Positions 45,644 through 55,167 of a stretch of 64,000 bases of DNA are shown one piece after another. A model generated the notes under the pieces. It was given only the letters and a program-made list of their open reading frames with translations, made no database searches and was not told the DNA's origin. The first letter of the stretch is position 1. Each line of letters opens with the position of its first letter. The DNA comes from J054 sp965223095 (GTDB lineage: Bacteria; Pseudomonadota; Gammaproteobacteria; Steroidobacterales; GCA-2729495). The translations under genes were made by a program, and so were the position numbers. The DNA lies in the NCBI GenBank assembly GCA_965223095.1, contig OZ244979.1, positions 3,410,001 to 3,474,000 on the forward strand, read 5' to 3'.

Positions 45644-45922
45644 AGGCTAGGCCGAACCTACTTCCAGCAAGCCGCGCGCCGATATCAGCTCTAGTGGACC
45701 CGCACAGCCGCGGTTAACTTGCGGTCGAAAAACCGGCCCAAGAAAAATCTCGCGAGAAACAGCGGCTCGGATTAACTTCAGCCGGCGCATTAAATCAGCG
45801 AAAAAGCGTACGAGTAACTTAAATAAGTTCATTAACTTACAAGAGCTTCCTAAATACCTGAGCAAAAGACTCAAACACGATCATACCCCCAAGGGTTTGG
45901 CCGGCCGACTGCTTAAGGCAAT

Positions 45923-48529
45923 ATGGCGCTCATGAGCGCCGTCGCACCGCAAACGAGTCCCACCGCGAGCAAAGCGCACACGCCCATGATGCAGCAGTAT
46001 CTGCGCATCAAGGCCGACTTCCCCGACAGCTTGCTCTTCTATCGCATGGGCGATTTCTACGAGTTGTTCTATGACGATGCCCGCCGGGCGGCAAAACTCA
46101 TTGACATTACTCTCACGGCGCGGGGTAAATCCGCGGGCGAAAGCATCCCCATGGCCGGGATTCCTTATCACGCGGCCGACACCTACCTGGCCAAACTCGT
46201 GCGGCAGGGTGAGTCCGTAGCCATTTGCGAGCAAATTGGCGATCCGGCCACCAGTAAGGGGCCGGTGGAACGGCAAGTTGTGCGCGTGGTCACGCCGGGT
46301 ACTTTGACGGACGAGTCGCTGCTGGATGCCCGCCGCGACAATCTGGTGGTGGCCATTTGTCTGGATGATCCCAGACCGGGCCTTGCTTGGATCGACCTAA
46401 GCGCCGGGCGCTTTACCTTGAGCGAACTGGCCGAGACCGACGCCTTAAGCGCCGAACTGGCCCGGCTAGAGCCGGCCGAATTGCTCGTGGCCGAAGACCA
46501 AACCCAGTTAGTAACCGCCGATCACGCAGCCCTGCGGCAACTGCCACCGTGGCACTTTGACCTCGACACGGCCACCCGCAAACTATGCTCGCATTACCAG
46601 GTGCGTGACTTGAGTGGTTTCGGTTGCGCCCCGCTGTCCGGCGCCGTGCGGGCCGCGGGCTGCCTGCTTCAATACGTGAGCGACACGCAAAAAGGCGCAC
46701 TGCCGCATCTCACGACTCCTAGCACCCAGCGTCGCTCGGACACCCTGATGCTAGACGCCGCGACCCGCCGAAATCTAGAAATCGATAGCAGCTTGAGTGG
46801 GCGCGACACAGATACCCTAGTCGGTATCTTCGACCGCTGCGCCACCACCATGGGCAGCCGGGCCCTGCGCCGCTGGCTGAACTTGCCACTGCGCGATCAC
46901 AAACAGCTGCGCCGGCGGCACCAAGCCGTCGCGGCCCTGCAAGCTGCCGGCACCAAGACAAGGCGGGAATTGCTCAAACAGGTGGGTGACTTAGAACGCA
47001 TTCTGACGCGCGTGGCTTTGCAAACGGCCCGCCCCCGCGATCTGGTACAACTGCGCACGGCCCTAGGGCGACTACCTGCACTGCGCGAGTCACTCCCTAA
47101 GGCTGGCACAGCCTTGATCGATGACTTGGCCGCAGACCTGCAAGACCAACCCGCGCTGCTGGACCGGCTGGAGCGCGCGCTGATCGACGAACCACCGCTA
47201 CTCATTCGCGACGGCGGTGTCATCGCCGCGGGTTACGATGACGAATTGGACGAACTGCGCAGCATCAGCGGCGATGCCGACAACTATCTAATCGCCCTGG
47301 AAAAACGAGAACGAGAACGGACCGGGCTACCCTCACTAAAAGTAGGCTACAACCGGGTCCATGGTTACTTCATTGAGATCAGTAAGGCACAGTCGGCCAA
47401 CGCCCCCGAAGACTACACCCGGCGGCAGACGCTCAAGGGTGCCGAGCGCTATATCACGCCTGAATTAAAAAACTTCGAGGGCAAAGTTTTAAGCAGCCGC
47501 GAGCGAGCGCTGGCTTGCGAAAAACGTCTGTACCAGGCGTTACTCGAAGCTCACCTGCCGCTCTTGTCGGAACTGCAAGCCCTGGCCAAAGCCCTGGCCC
47601 AGCTGGATGTGCTAAACAATTTCGCCAGCCGGGCCACGGCATTAAATTTGAACTGCCCCCAACTCACCGACACACCGATGCTGGAGATCAACGCGGGACG
47701 CCATCCCGTGGTTGAGCAACTCTCGCCGACTCCGTTTGTGCCCAATGATTTATCAATGAACGCTCAACGCCACCTATTGATCATCACGGGCCCCAACATG
47801 GGCGGCAAATCCACTTACATGCGCCAAGCGGCATTGATTGTGCTACTCGCCCACGTTGGGAGTTTTGTACCCGCCGATGCCGCCACCATCGGCCCCGTGG
47901 ACCGCATTTTTACCCGCATTGGTGCCGCCGACGATTTGTCCGGCGGCCGCTCGACCTTCATGGTGGAAATGACCGAAACGGCCGACATCTTGAACAATGC
48001 CACCGAACAGAGCCTGGTGCTAATGGACGAAATTGGGCGCGGTACCAGCACCTTTGACGGCTTATCCCTAGCTTGGGCCACGGCAAGACATATCGGCGCA
48101 AAGCTGCGCGCCTTCACGCTGTTCGCCACACACTACTTTGAGCTGACCGCCCTTCCCGGTGAAATTTCCGGCTGCGCCAATCTGCATTTGGATGCCACCG
48201 AGCACGGCGATCGGCTGATCTTTCTGCACAGTGTAAAAGCGGGACCCGCCAACCAAAGCTACGGTCTGCAGGTCGCGCAATTGGCCGGCGTGCCGCAACG
48301 GGTCATCAGCCAGGCCCGGCAATACTTAAGGCAACTGGAAGAACAATCAGCCAAAATCCGCGCGCAAGCAACGCCACAGCAGGAATTGGATCTCGCAGCC
48401 ACGCCCGAAAAAGCAATGCCCGCACACACTGAGCTTTTGGCTAGCCTTGATCTCGACAGCCTGAGTCCGCGCGAAGCGCTCGATAAACTTTACGAGTGGC
48501 AAAGCTTGTTCATGGAGCAAACTGAGTAG
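45923..48529 (+). CDS. mutS: DNA mismatch repair protein MutS
   Basis: The 868-aa product is full length. The mismatch-wedging F-x-E motif is in MGDFYELFYDDARRAAKL near the N-terminus, followed by connector, lever and clamp domains. The ATPase has Walker A ITGPNMGGKSTYMRQ, then the D-E motif LVLMDEIGRGTSTFDGL and the late motif FATHYFELTALP; a C-terminal helix-turn-helix segment mediates dimerisation. It may start at 45923 or three codons later. It binds mispairs and recruits MutL. It is divergent from the recA operon. Confidence 0.97.
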   Translation: MALMSAVAPQTSPTASKAHTPMMQQYLRIKADFPDSLLFYRMGDFYELFYDDARRAAKLIDITLTARGKSAGESIPMAGIPYHAADTYLAKLVRQGESVAICEQIGDPATSKGPVERQVVRVVTPGTLTDESLLDARRDNLVVAICLDDPRPGLAWIDLSAGRFTLSELAETDALSAELARLEPAELLVAEDQTQLVTADHAALRQLPPWHFDLDTATRKLCSHYQVRDLSGFGCAPLSGAVRAAGCLLQYVSDTQKGALPHLTTPSTQRRSDTLMLDAATRRNLEIDSSLSGRDTDTLVGIFDRCATTMGSRALRRWLNLPLRDHKQLRRRHQAVAALQAAGTKTRRELLKQVGDLERILTRVALQTARPRDLVQLRTALGRLPALRESLPKAGTALIDDLAADLQDQPALLDRLERALIDEPPLLIRDGGVIAAGYDDELDELRSISGDADNYLIALEKRERERTGLPSLKVGYNRVHGYFIEISKAQSANAPEDYTRRQTLKGAERYITPELKNFEGKVLSSRERALACEKRLYQALLEAHLPLLSELQALAKALAQLDVLNNFASRATALNLNCPQLTDTPMLEINAGRHPVVEQLSPTPFVPNDLSMNAQRHLLIITGPNMGGKSTYMRQAALIVLLAHVGSFVPADAATIGPVDRIFTRIGAADDLSGGRSTFMVEMTETADILNNATEQSLVLMDEIGRGTSTFDGLSLAWATARHIGAKLRAFTLFATHYFELTALPGEISGCANLHLDATEHGDRLIFLHSVKAGPANQSYGLQVAQLAGVPQRVISQARQYLRQLEEQSAKIRAQATPQQELDLAATPEKAMPAHTELLASLDLDSLSPREALDKLYEWQSLFMEQTE

Positions 48530-48536
48530 CCACCCA

Positions 48537-49178
48537 TCAGCCGTGATCAAAACGGCCGTGACGAAGAAAATGCGCGGTCTGCTGCGCCACGCTGGGCGCC
48601 AACAACATCGCGGTATGACTGACGGGCAACTCGAGATGATCCGCCATACCCGGTAGTTGAGTTTCCTCCACAGTGACCATGCCATCGTGGGGGGGCTTGA
48701 GGTCTGGCAGCGCCATACCGAGTCCCACCCCAATGGTGCCGGCAATGGACCCCAGCTCTTGTTCGCCCGTCCACCGCTGTAAGGGCCGGGTAATCACAGA
48801 ATCGCTTAAGGTACGGCCAAGCACATAGGCACTCCCCGGCCATTGTTCCACCGTGCGTCCGGCGCTACTGCCGCGTAAGGGACCGCCAAGACTGACGATG
48901 CGACCCAGCGGCGGCAGATTTTTCTCCAGCGCCGTGTGCAAGGCTAACACCGCCCCGAGGCTATGGCCGACCAGATGAATTTTAGCGGCTTGTTGCGCGC
49001 ACAAGCAGCGCGACAGGTCTGCCATATTCGGCAACAGACCCTTACGTTGCGTCGGGTAAGAAAAAATTTCCGTGGGCCATTCCAGCTCAGCAGACAACCG
49101 GTGGGCCAAAGGCCGCATCACCAGCCCACGCATCCACAAACCATGGATTAGCACAATGACTGCGTCGGCTGAACTCAT
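48537..49178 (-). CDS. Alpha/beta hydrolase, lipase-like
   Basis: The 213-aa product has an oxyanion strand IVLIHGLWMRGLVMRPLA, nucleophile elbow HLVGHSLGAVLALH and a late histidine in LPVSHTAMLL; GGPLRGSSAGRTV resembles small serine hydrolases of the PGAP1/lipase type. There is no clear signal peptide. It converges with mutS (7 bases between the two stops) and may be co-transcribed with nothing else. It is an esterase of unknown substrate. Confidence 0.8.
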   Translation of the reverse strand: MSSADAVIVLIHGLWMRGLVMRPLAHRLSAELEWPTEIFSYPTQRKGLLPNMADLSRCLCAQQAAKIHLVGHSLGAVLALHTALEKNLPPLGRIVSLGGPLRGSSAGRTVEQWPGSAYVLGRTLSDSVITRPLQRWTGEQELGSIAGTIGVGLGMALPDLKPPHDGMVTVEETQLPGMADHLELPVSHTAMLLAPSVAQQTAHFLRHGRFDHG

Positions 49179-49335
49179 GGGACGTCGTTGATTACGGAAG
49201 AATCCGCGGGCGGCTGGCCGGGGTACCTAGACAAGGACTTGTGGTAAGGCGGCCGCGCCAAACACCAAAACTGCAATGCAGATGGCTGCCCTAGGCTGGT
49301 TTTAACCACAGGCTGAAAGATAAACAATCGGTCAA

Positions 49336-50115
49336 TCACCGGTTCGATGCTGACGAATGGATAATTCGTCGCGAAAAATAAACGGATAAGCCGAGAGATA
49401 CCAAGCCGATGCCGGCGACCAACAGCGTATCCATCCATGAGTATTCACCGAAAGCCACGGGGCCGGTCAGCCAAAATATCGCATCACCGATCATCACGGC
49501 GGCAATGTGGGTAAGAATACAAGCCTTCAGTGAACCACTGATATGCCGTAGCCAACCCCAAGCAAACAAAATGGCCAGCACACCGAAGAAACGCGGCCAC
49601 AGTGACTCCCACGGATGAGAAAAGGTGTTAAAGACAATCACGATAGCAATGGCGGCCGCCACGCTCAGATAACGTGACAGCTGCGTTTGCATAATGCCCC
49701 GAAAACACATTTCCGAGGACGTGGACAGCGCGACGGAAATAACCACCCAATAGACGGCTGAGAACAGCGGGCTAACCCCGTCAGGCCCACTCGGCGCGGA
49801 ATAAACGGTTGCGTGCCTAATCTTTTCCAAAACCCAAACCGAATGCGCCGCCACGTTGGAACTCACAGCGAAAGCCACGATCAGCGAAATCGGCGCATTG
49901 CAGGGGTTTCGCAGGCCGATATTCCAACGTCTATCACACCACAGCATCGAAGCAATGACAGCGGCCAACACCGGTATTGGAAACCACGGTAGCGCCGGCC
50001 AATGATCGGCATTGAATTGCGCGGTGAGAATGCTAAACGCGACCAGGCAGACGAATATAACGGTACCGCCAAGCGTAGCCGCTAGACATGTTCTGATGGC
50101 AATCGACCTGTCCAT
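49336..50115 (-). CDS. CPBP-type intramembrane protease family protein
   Basis: The 259-aa product has about seven membrane helices. The CPBP (Abi) motifs are recognisable: STSSEMCFRGIMQTQL (a form of EExxxR in which the first glutamate is serine), then FNTFSHPWESLWP (F-x3-H) and LKACILTHIAAVM. The missing first glutamate makes proteolytic activity uncertain. The family serves CAAX-type processing or bacteriocin immunity. It stands alone. Confidence 0.7.
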   Translation of the reverse strand: MDRSIAIRTCLAATLGGTVIFVCLVAFSILTAQFNADHWPALPWFPIPVLAAVIASMLWCDRRWNIGLRNPCNAPISLIVAFAVSSNVAAHSVWVLEKIRHATVYSAPSGPDGVSPLFSAVYWVVISVALSTSSEMCFRGIMQTQLSRYLSVAAAIAIVIVFNTFSHPWESLWPRFFGVLAILFAWGWLRHISGSLKACILTHIAAVMIGDAIFWLTGPVAFGEYSWMDTLLVAGIGLVSLGLSVYFSRRIIHSSASNR

Positions 50116-50349
50116 GGCTACCCAGGCACTGGCCCGGAAAATCGCGAGCTTCTGTCATGAAAACCATGCCCGGGGACAGCGCGGTTCTTTGTTCCTAGCT
50201 GATGCCAGCGAGGACTAATCGCTATAGGACAACTCAAATCTTCGCTATTTATCTGCATGCCAAAAACACATCACGATGCTGAATACGATCACTGGTACCC
50301 AAGCAGTATAAAGCCTTGGGCCACGGCGAATACCGCATCAGCCTGCTGA

Positions 50350-50751
50350 CTAGCCGGCACCCAGCGCAAGAAACAGTGGCCGACCGAAAACTAAAGTCGT
50401 GATACCAGAAAGATTAGAAAACGAACCCAGCGCCAACATACCTGAGGCCACCGACAGTACGCGACCAAATTGACCCCAAAACACGCTTCCAGATTGGCCC
50501 TGCGCAACGCGCTTCAGGTGCTGGACTGAAGCGTTCCATAGCGCCACGGTGATGAACGCGAAAAACAGCCATTCCAACCAAAGAAAGGCTCGACCGGCGA
50601 GAAAAACAGCGGTGTCATCATGCGTAAATACACCGGTTTCGCGCAGCACGTATTTGGCAACGAATAGGGGGACCGGGGCTACACAGCCCATAACCCAAAA
50701 AGTAAAGCCCAGGCTATATTCACCATAGAGGGTCTTTTTAAGGAAGGACAT
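50350..50751 (-). CDS. Hypothetical four-helix membrane protein
   Basis: From the ATG giving MSFLKKTLYGEYS the product is 133 aa; the longer start is unlikely. It shows membrane segments near residues 14-32, 50-70, 90-108 and 112-130. A Shine-Dalgarno-like AAGGA lies 6 bases before the start. No family was recognised. An inverted repeat lies 48 bases upstream. Confidence 0.6.
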   Translation of the reverse strand: MSFLKKTLYGEYSLGFTFWVMGCVAPVPLFVAKYVLRETGVFTHDDTAVFLAGRAFLWLEWLFFAFITVALWNASVQHLKRVAQGQSGSVFWGQFGRVLSVASGMLALGSFSNLSGITTLVFGRPLFLALGAG

Positions 50752-50798
50752 TCGGCAACCCAAATTCAGGCCCAGACACCGGACCGCCAATCGTTGAA

Positions 50799-50836
50799 GC
50801 GCTAAGTGAGTTAATCGCGACTAACTCGCTTAGCGC
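50799..50836. repeat. 15-bp inverted repeat upstream of the small membrane protein gene
   Basis: Arms 50799-50813 and 50822-50836 (GCGCTAAGTGAGTTA and its complement, one mismatch) flank an 8-base loop. There is no T-run on either strand, so it does not look like a terminator. Its position before the minus-strand gene suits an operator or mRNA-stability element. Confidence 0.55.
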
Positions 50837-50983
50837 TATCGACCATGCCCATCTAGCAGCATGGCATCCATAACAGCGCAGCTTGAGACGGCAAACGATT
50901 TGCGACAACAGCTTAGTCGACTTGCAGTGCATCCAGCGACTACGGGGCACGACCTGATCACGATAGCTACGGAACTATCTCTG

Positions 50984-51754
50984 CTACCCAGGCCCTGCAG
51001 TGGCTAAGATGCTAAAAATATTGCCCTCAAGCTCCGACCACCAAAGAATATTGATATGTCCCCTTCCCTCGACCTCTAACACGGTAATGTCGGGACGTAC
51101 TTGTTTAAGTGGCGGCACCGTCTGAGCGTAATTCTGATCTTCGGTACCGATCATTACGGAAACCGGCGACTTTAGCGCCGCAAATTCTTCTCGCGTTATA
51201 GTCAATTCCTTAAGCGTTGGAAAGCATGCTTTCAGTACATCCGAGAAAGCACTGCCATCCAGCTTACTAAAACGCTGCTCTGCCACCGGCCCCCTCTCTA
51301 GCCACCCCATCCCCAATGAGATCACACTCAGAGTCTTTTCGGGATACGTGGATGCAAACTTAATCGCAGTCAATCCGCCCATGGAATGACCGATCAAATG
51401 CGCTCTATCTACAGCAAGTTTTCGCATCAATGTGAGCAAATCTTCAACCAATAGCAAGCCATAACCACCTTCATTAGTGGGCTTGAAACTGCTGCCATGG
51501 CCGCGGGCGTCATAAATTATGACGCGATAAGTCTTTGCCAGCTCGCTAAAAAGACCCATCATCTCCCACTGATAATCTTCCGCCGCGAATCCATGCAGCA
51601 AGATGACGACTTCGCCGGTACCGGCGGTTTTATAGGAGAGGCTACCGGCGTTTAGTTGTAGCTCTTGCTTGTCGTATCTTGAAGGCTGCGCTAACAGGAT
51701 CGCCAAAGCGACGACTACCAACACGACGATCACGGCGATGGCTCGCTTAATCAT
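50984..51754 (-). CDS. Alpha/beta hydrolase with N-terminal membrane anchor
   Basis: The 256-aa product has an N-terminal hydrophobic helix (AIAVIVVLVVVALAILL) and an alpha/beta-hydrolase domain. It has the oxyanion motif VILLHGFAAEDYQWE, nucleophile elbow LIGHSMGGLTAIKFA, an aspartate in VMIGTEDQNYAQTVPP and the histidine in EGRGHINILW, forming a complete triad. It probably acts as an inner-membrane anchored periplasmic esterase/lipase. The substrate is unknown and no neighbour suggests one. Confidence 0.85.
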   Translation of the reverse strand: MIKRAIAVIVVLVVVALAILLAQPSRYDKQELQLNAGSLSYKTAGTGEVVILLHGFAAEDYQWEMMGLFSELAKTYRVIIYDARGHGSSFKPTNEGGYGLLLVEDLLTLMRKLAVDRAHLIGHSMGGLTAIKFASTYPEKTLSVISLGMGWLERGPVAEQRFSKLDGSAFSDVLKACFPTLKELTITREEFAALKSPVSVMIGTEDQNYAQTVPPLKQVRPDITVLEVEGRGHINILWWSELEGNIFSILATAGPG

Positions 51755-52063
51755 TTAGTACGCCTTATGCCTCCCGAAAATGCCGCGCGCCAGCGGCCGA
51801 CACATAGGTTGTCATACATTAGCAAGATATGTACGAGCTTTAGCAAATTGCAGAATCGTGCAGCCACAATAAACCTGACTTACGGCAGTTAACCACAGGA
51901 TAAGTTGGCAATGAGGTGCTCTCGCTGCTTGTACCAGTCCGACCCGATCTATATATCGGTTTTGACGTGCTCCGGATTCTTGTGCCGGTTACGGGGCAAA
52001 TGCGCCTCCGAACTTGAATACGTACTGAGTACGAAACGGTTTGGCAGGTCAGCCGGCGATGAG
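51755..52063. other. Intergenic stretch without a supported gene
   Basis: It lies between the membrane-anchored hydrolase and the exported orphan, both on the minus strand. No frame has a ribosome-binding site, and I see no inverted repeat, tRNA or attC-like sequence. Confidence 0.45.
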
Positions 52064-53314
52064 CTACCACTCGTCTCCGCCAAAATATTCAGGATGCTGG
52101 GCTTCGAACATGATGTTGTTGACGGCTTCGGGTGAAGGTGAGCCCATGTTGATGAAGTACTTACGAAGCTTGTAAATACCGGCAGCTGCATCCTGCCAGT
52201 TGATTTCGCCGATGTCTTCGGCGCCCCCATGCACGCGCTCCTTGACCCGATGCGGCAGTGTTACGGGCCCGACCTTTTTATACTTGTCCGCAATTCTCTC
52301 TACGAATTCGCGCTTATAGCCCGAGGCAGTGTTGTGCAGTATTTCGTACTTGATACGGACCGGTCGCAGCTTTCGGTCATCGAAATAACACGCCCAGAGT
52401 TCCGCATGCTTCAACTCGCTACCGCCGTCGTTAGTCGTTTCTCCCTGGATGACATATATCTGGCAAAACCTGGCCGCATAAGTGGTATTCATATATTCAT
52501 TGCCAGGGACCGGCGTTTTCACGCCTCCCCGATAGTCGTATTCGCTATCCGGGCGCGAGTTGTGACCGGAACGCCGGACATGATGATAGTAGTCTTCCAG
52601 CCTGAAGAATTCGTCTTCATTTGCCAGGCACATGTCATAGCATTCGTGGGGGTGCCCGACACGATGAAAACGCTCGCCACGGTAATCCTCGAAAAACAGA
52701 CCGAATGGCGCCTGGACATCGTGCCTGCCTTTCTCTTTGAACCAGGCTAGCGACTCGTCCCCGAAAAGACCGGAACTATCATCCGCGCCTTGAATCCCGC
52801 CTGCCTGTTCTTCGAAGCCTTCATCGCCCTCCGCTTTTGCCTTCCGTATCTCCCTACCGACCCCTACCAGCCCGAACCTCTCCGCTGCGATCGCATAGCC
52901 TTCCAGCATTGCTGTCGGGTTATCGGCAACCTCTGAAGGCGCAGGCTGATCAGGATTTGTTTGATATTGATCGTATTCACCGGCTGCCATGTCCCTGCGG
53001 CGGATCTCGGTATCGGTGACCCAGCAAAAACCGCTGTCGCAGGCTTCGTAGTAACGAATGTCCGGCAGTGGGGCAATTTTCGTTTTTTCTACCAGGACAT
53101 AGTTCTCGACTTGTGCCATCTCGGCTTCATGTGCTTCCTGCATGGCCTCTAATTCGCTTCGAACGTCTGTGTCGTGAACGGCGGGCTCTGTGGCTTGCTC
53201 AGCACTGTCGGTTCCGATGACTTGCGTTTCATGGCCTCCGGCGAATGCCGGCGACGTCAGTAACAAGAACGACGAGAAAAGTGACAGACAGAATGTGACC
53301 AGTCCTTTCATCAT
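52064..53314 (-). CDS. Exported orphan protein, function unknown
   Basis: The 416-aa product has a clear signal peptide (LVTFCLSLFSSFLLLTSPAFA). The mature part is acidic, with a coiled-coil-like segment (ELEAMQEAHEAEMAQVE) early and at least six cysteines that could form disulfides (ACDSGFCWV; HECYDMCLAN). Aromatic and charged runs suggest a soluble periplasmic or surface protein. I recognise no family. It lies just outside the cassette array, with its 5' end about 275 bases from the first attC, so it may be the last chromosomal gene before the integron or a very old cassette without attC. Confidence 0.65.
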   Translation of the reverse strand: MMKGLVTFCLSLFSSFLLLTSPAFAGGHETQVIGTDSAEQATEPAVHDTDVRSELEAMQEAHEAEMAQVENYVLVEKTKIAPLPDIRYYEACDSGFCWVTDTEIRRRDMAAGEYDQYQTNPDQPAPSEVADNPTAMLEGYAIAAERFGLVGVGREIRKAKAEGDEGFEEQAGGIQGADDSSGLFGDESLAWFKEKGRHDVQAPFGLFFEDYRGERFHRVGHPHECYDMCLANEDEFFRLEDYYHHVRRSGHNSRPDSEYDYRGGVKTPVPGNEYMNTTYAARFCQIYVIQGETTNDGGSELKHAELWACYFDDRKLRPVRIKYEILHNTASGYKREFVERIADKYKKVGPVTLPHRVKERVHGGAEDIGEINWQDAAAGIYKLRKYFINMGSPSPEAVNNIMFEAQHPEYFGGDEW

Positions 53315-53582
53315 TTATGCCCCAAGTGGACAAATCGACGGATCATGCAGACTCAGATATTAACCGATATCGGTTTCCCCGCAGCGTGGCTGCTAGCGAC
53401 AGGGGCCCGGAACGCGGCGGATGCATCAGTCCGGACATCGCTGGCGCCCACTTCGGTCGCAAGCAGCCAGATAGGTCGCGCCGCATAGTACGACCGCTTT
53501 GGGTCGTCAACAGACAGCCGCGCCGCAGCAAGCTAATTGGCTGCTTCGGATCGGGAAGCGGACATTCAGTTGTGCTGAAAAA

Positions 53583-53858
53583 CTATGCCCCGTAACGCCC
53601 ACAGCAGAGGAGCTTGACGGCGATGGCCTTTTGCGGCAGCGAAACGCCTGAGCGGTCACGTGTCCGCTGCCTGTGGTTAGGCATTGCGTTCCTCGGTGAC
53701 TTCCGTTTCAAATAGATGCCTGTGATACTCAGAAGGTGGAAGGCAGCAAAGTCAGGAAGCTCTAGACCTTCGTGAAAAATCAGCGTTGTCTCAATACCCC
53801 CATCTGTGAGAAACAGGTCATGGCCGGCCTGCGGCAGGCCATTTCTATACATCGACAT
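53583..53858 (-). pseudogene. Cassette with N-terminal fragment of homocysteine S-methyltransferase-like gene
   Basis: The frame encodes 91 aa, but only the first ~45 residues resemble a family: FLTDGGIETTLIFHEGLELP then DFAAFHLL match the N-terminus of homocysteine S-methyltransferase (MmuM/BHMT type). The rest reads through non-coding cassette sequence and attC 1. The zinc-binding GGCC-type cysteines of the family, which lie far downstream, are absent, so no enzyme is made. A good ribosome-binding site (AGGAGAG) still precedes the ATG. It is a gene fragment that became a cassette or lost its 3' part. Confidence 0.65.
53590..53682 (-). repeat. attC site 1 (most distal)
   Basis: It opens with GTAAC and closes with GTTAGGC. 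Outer arms (ACGCCCACAGCAG against CTGCCTGTGGT) are complementary with small bulges. It follows the truncated homocysteine-methyltransferase cassette. Nothing attC-like lies further left, so the array ends here. Confidence 0.85.
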
Positions 53859-53886
53859 TTCAATTCTCTCCTGCGCTTCTAGTGCG

Positions 53887-53971
53887 GCCTAACGCCCGCA
53901 TTTTGGGGCAACCGAAACGCCGCGTAGGCAGCCATAGCCGCGAAGCGACGGGCAAGATGTGCTTACTAGGC
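53887..53971 (-). repeat. attC site 2 (right core degenerate)
   Basis: It opens with GCCTAAC; the closing core reads ACTAGGC instead of GTTAGGC. The arms around GCCCGCATTTTGG and its counterpart are still complementary. It belongs to the MAPEG cassette. The altered core should weaken recombination here. Confidence 0.7.
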
Positions 53972-53987
53972 GAGCCCATGTTGAAAC

Positions 53988-54383
53988 CTAAAGCCTGACC
54001 AACAAAAGGACGGCAGATATCGTTAAAACAAGCCAACTTGTGAGAGCCCCTAAAACTCTGCCTACAAAGTAAGTTGGAGAATTTATTGTCGAAGCAAATG
54101 CGACGGGGTGAATAATGCGTGCGATAAGAAGAGCACCCATTAAAAGATGGATATGAAGGCTAGGTTCACCGTGCATCTCTAGGGCAATCACTAATATCGA
54201 AATCAATGGAACCCATTCATTGAAGTTTCCATGCGCACGTATTGAACGATGAAGATTCTCGTTTCCCCCGTCGCCAAAGGGGATATCAAGTTTTGCTCGA
54301 AACGCGACAACGACTAAAGACAGCGCAGAATAAATAAGGGCAAGAATTGCCAAATACGTGAGAGAAATTGCTGGAAAGTTCAT
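53988..54383 (-). CDS. MAPEG family membrane protein (cassette gene)
   Basis: The 131-aa product has four membrane helices and the MAPEG motif RSIRAHGNFNEWVPL near residue 45, followed by an ALEMHGEPS loop and a final long helix. MAPEG proteins are membrane-bound glutathione-linked or eicosanoid-type enzymes; bacterial members often lack a defined function. The stop lies just beyond attC 2. The upstream junction with the next cassette (54384-54500) lacks a recognisable attC. Confidence 0.82.
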   Translation of the reverse strand: MNFPAISLTYLAILALIYSALSLVVVAFRAKLDIPFGDGGNENLHRSIRAHGNFNEWVPLISILVIALEMHGEPSLHIHLLMGALLIARIIHPVAFASTINSPTYFVGRVLGALTSWLVLTISAVLLLVRL

Positions 54384-54500
54384 AGGTCTCTATCGCATAT
54401 TGATTTCAAGTAGGCCAAGTTAGGCGGCACTTGCAGGAGCGTTGCGCTGATCGCCCAATGCCGTTGCCGCCTCAAAGGGCTTGTGAAAATTGAGTACAAG
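54384..54500. other. Atypical cassette junction without a standard attC
   Basis: A GTTAGGC core occurs at 54419, but a matching YAAC partner at normal distance is missing. Instead a G/C-rich segment with an inverted GGCGGCA/TGCCGCC pair (54422 to 54472) fills the gap. Either this attC decayed or the two cassettes fused by deletion. Confidence 0.4.
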
Positions 54501-55061
54501 CTACTTCGCGTCATTACGCAACAACTCAAGCTGGTCGCCATCGGGGCTTCCCACGAACAAGCGATCTCCTTTGAGCGTCAGCTTCGCTTGTGATGAAAGA
54601 ACCCTGAAAAGATGGCTTTCCTGTTCCGAGACTTTCGGGCACGCCATTTGAGTGCTGAGTATCGGTTTCGAATCGCTTCTTCCATCAACAAGCCTCGCTT
54701 CCGCCCCAAAACCGTTGCATCCTGAAAAACCCTGGAATGAAAAGCGGCCCTGTTGGGGGGCTGCGGGATCCCAGCCAAGATTATCTGGATTGCAAAATGT
54801 TTCACCGAGTTCATAACAGGGTTGCCCGATTTCGAAGCCGACGTATTGGTCTTGATCAAGTCCTTCTGCTCGTACTGCTGCACTGCCGTTGATTGAAACG
54901 AGCGACCATTCACCTAACACTTGATCGAGCGAAACAGTGGCCTCTGATTGCGGAGTGTTCGGGGCGTTGGGAATATGAACATCAGGCCCGTCTCCATTAC
55001 TGCATGCGCCAGCCATGAGCATTGCCATGAATCCAATCAACGATCTCAGTTTAATTCTCAC
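54501..55061 (-). CDS. META/HslJ-like lipoprotein (cassette gene)
   Basis: The 186-aa product has a lipoprotein signal peptide (LMAGACSN lipobox). The rest fits the META domain: GEWSLVSINGSAAV, then FSGCNGFGAEARLVDGR and ILSTQMACP with its paired cysteines, and LTLKGDRLFVGS near the end. HslJ-type proteins are envelope proteins linked to stress or antibiotic tolerance. The stop lies next to the atypical junction at 54384-54500 rather than a normal attC. Confidence 0.8.
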   Translation of the reverse strand: MRIKLRSLIGFMAMLMAGACSNGDGPDVHIPNAPNTPQSEATVSLDQVLGEWSLVSINGSAAVRAEGLDQDQYVGFEIGQPCYELGETFCNPDNLGWDPAAPQQGRFSFQGFSGCNGFGAEARLVDGRSDSKPILSTQMACPKVSEQESHLFRVLSSQAKLTLKGDRLFVGSPDGDQLELLRNDAK

Positions 55062-55089
55062 GTCGAGCTTCGGAACACCTGGAAATGCT

Positions 55090-55167
55090 AATTAACGCCC
55101 TGAAAAGGGGCGCCACGGAAGTGGCGTCCAGTTAGCAACGCGAACGACCTGATTCAGCTGGTTATGT
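55090..55167 (-). repeat. attC site 3
   Basis: It opens with ATTAACG and closes with GGTTATG; arms CCTGAA/TTCAG and an inner GGCGCCAC/GTGGCGTC pair fold well. It is the attC of the SGNH hydrolase cassette, whose stop codon lies inside it. Confidence 0.85.

Noticed and set aside
50799..50836. Terminator
   Set aside because: The inverted repeat lacks a T-run on both strands; it is listed as a repeat only.
53317..53589. Plus-strand frame between the orphan protein and attC 1
   Set aside because: It runs into the attC and has no ribosome-binding site or family-like sequence.
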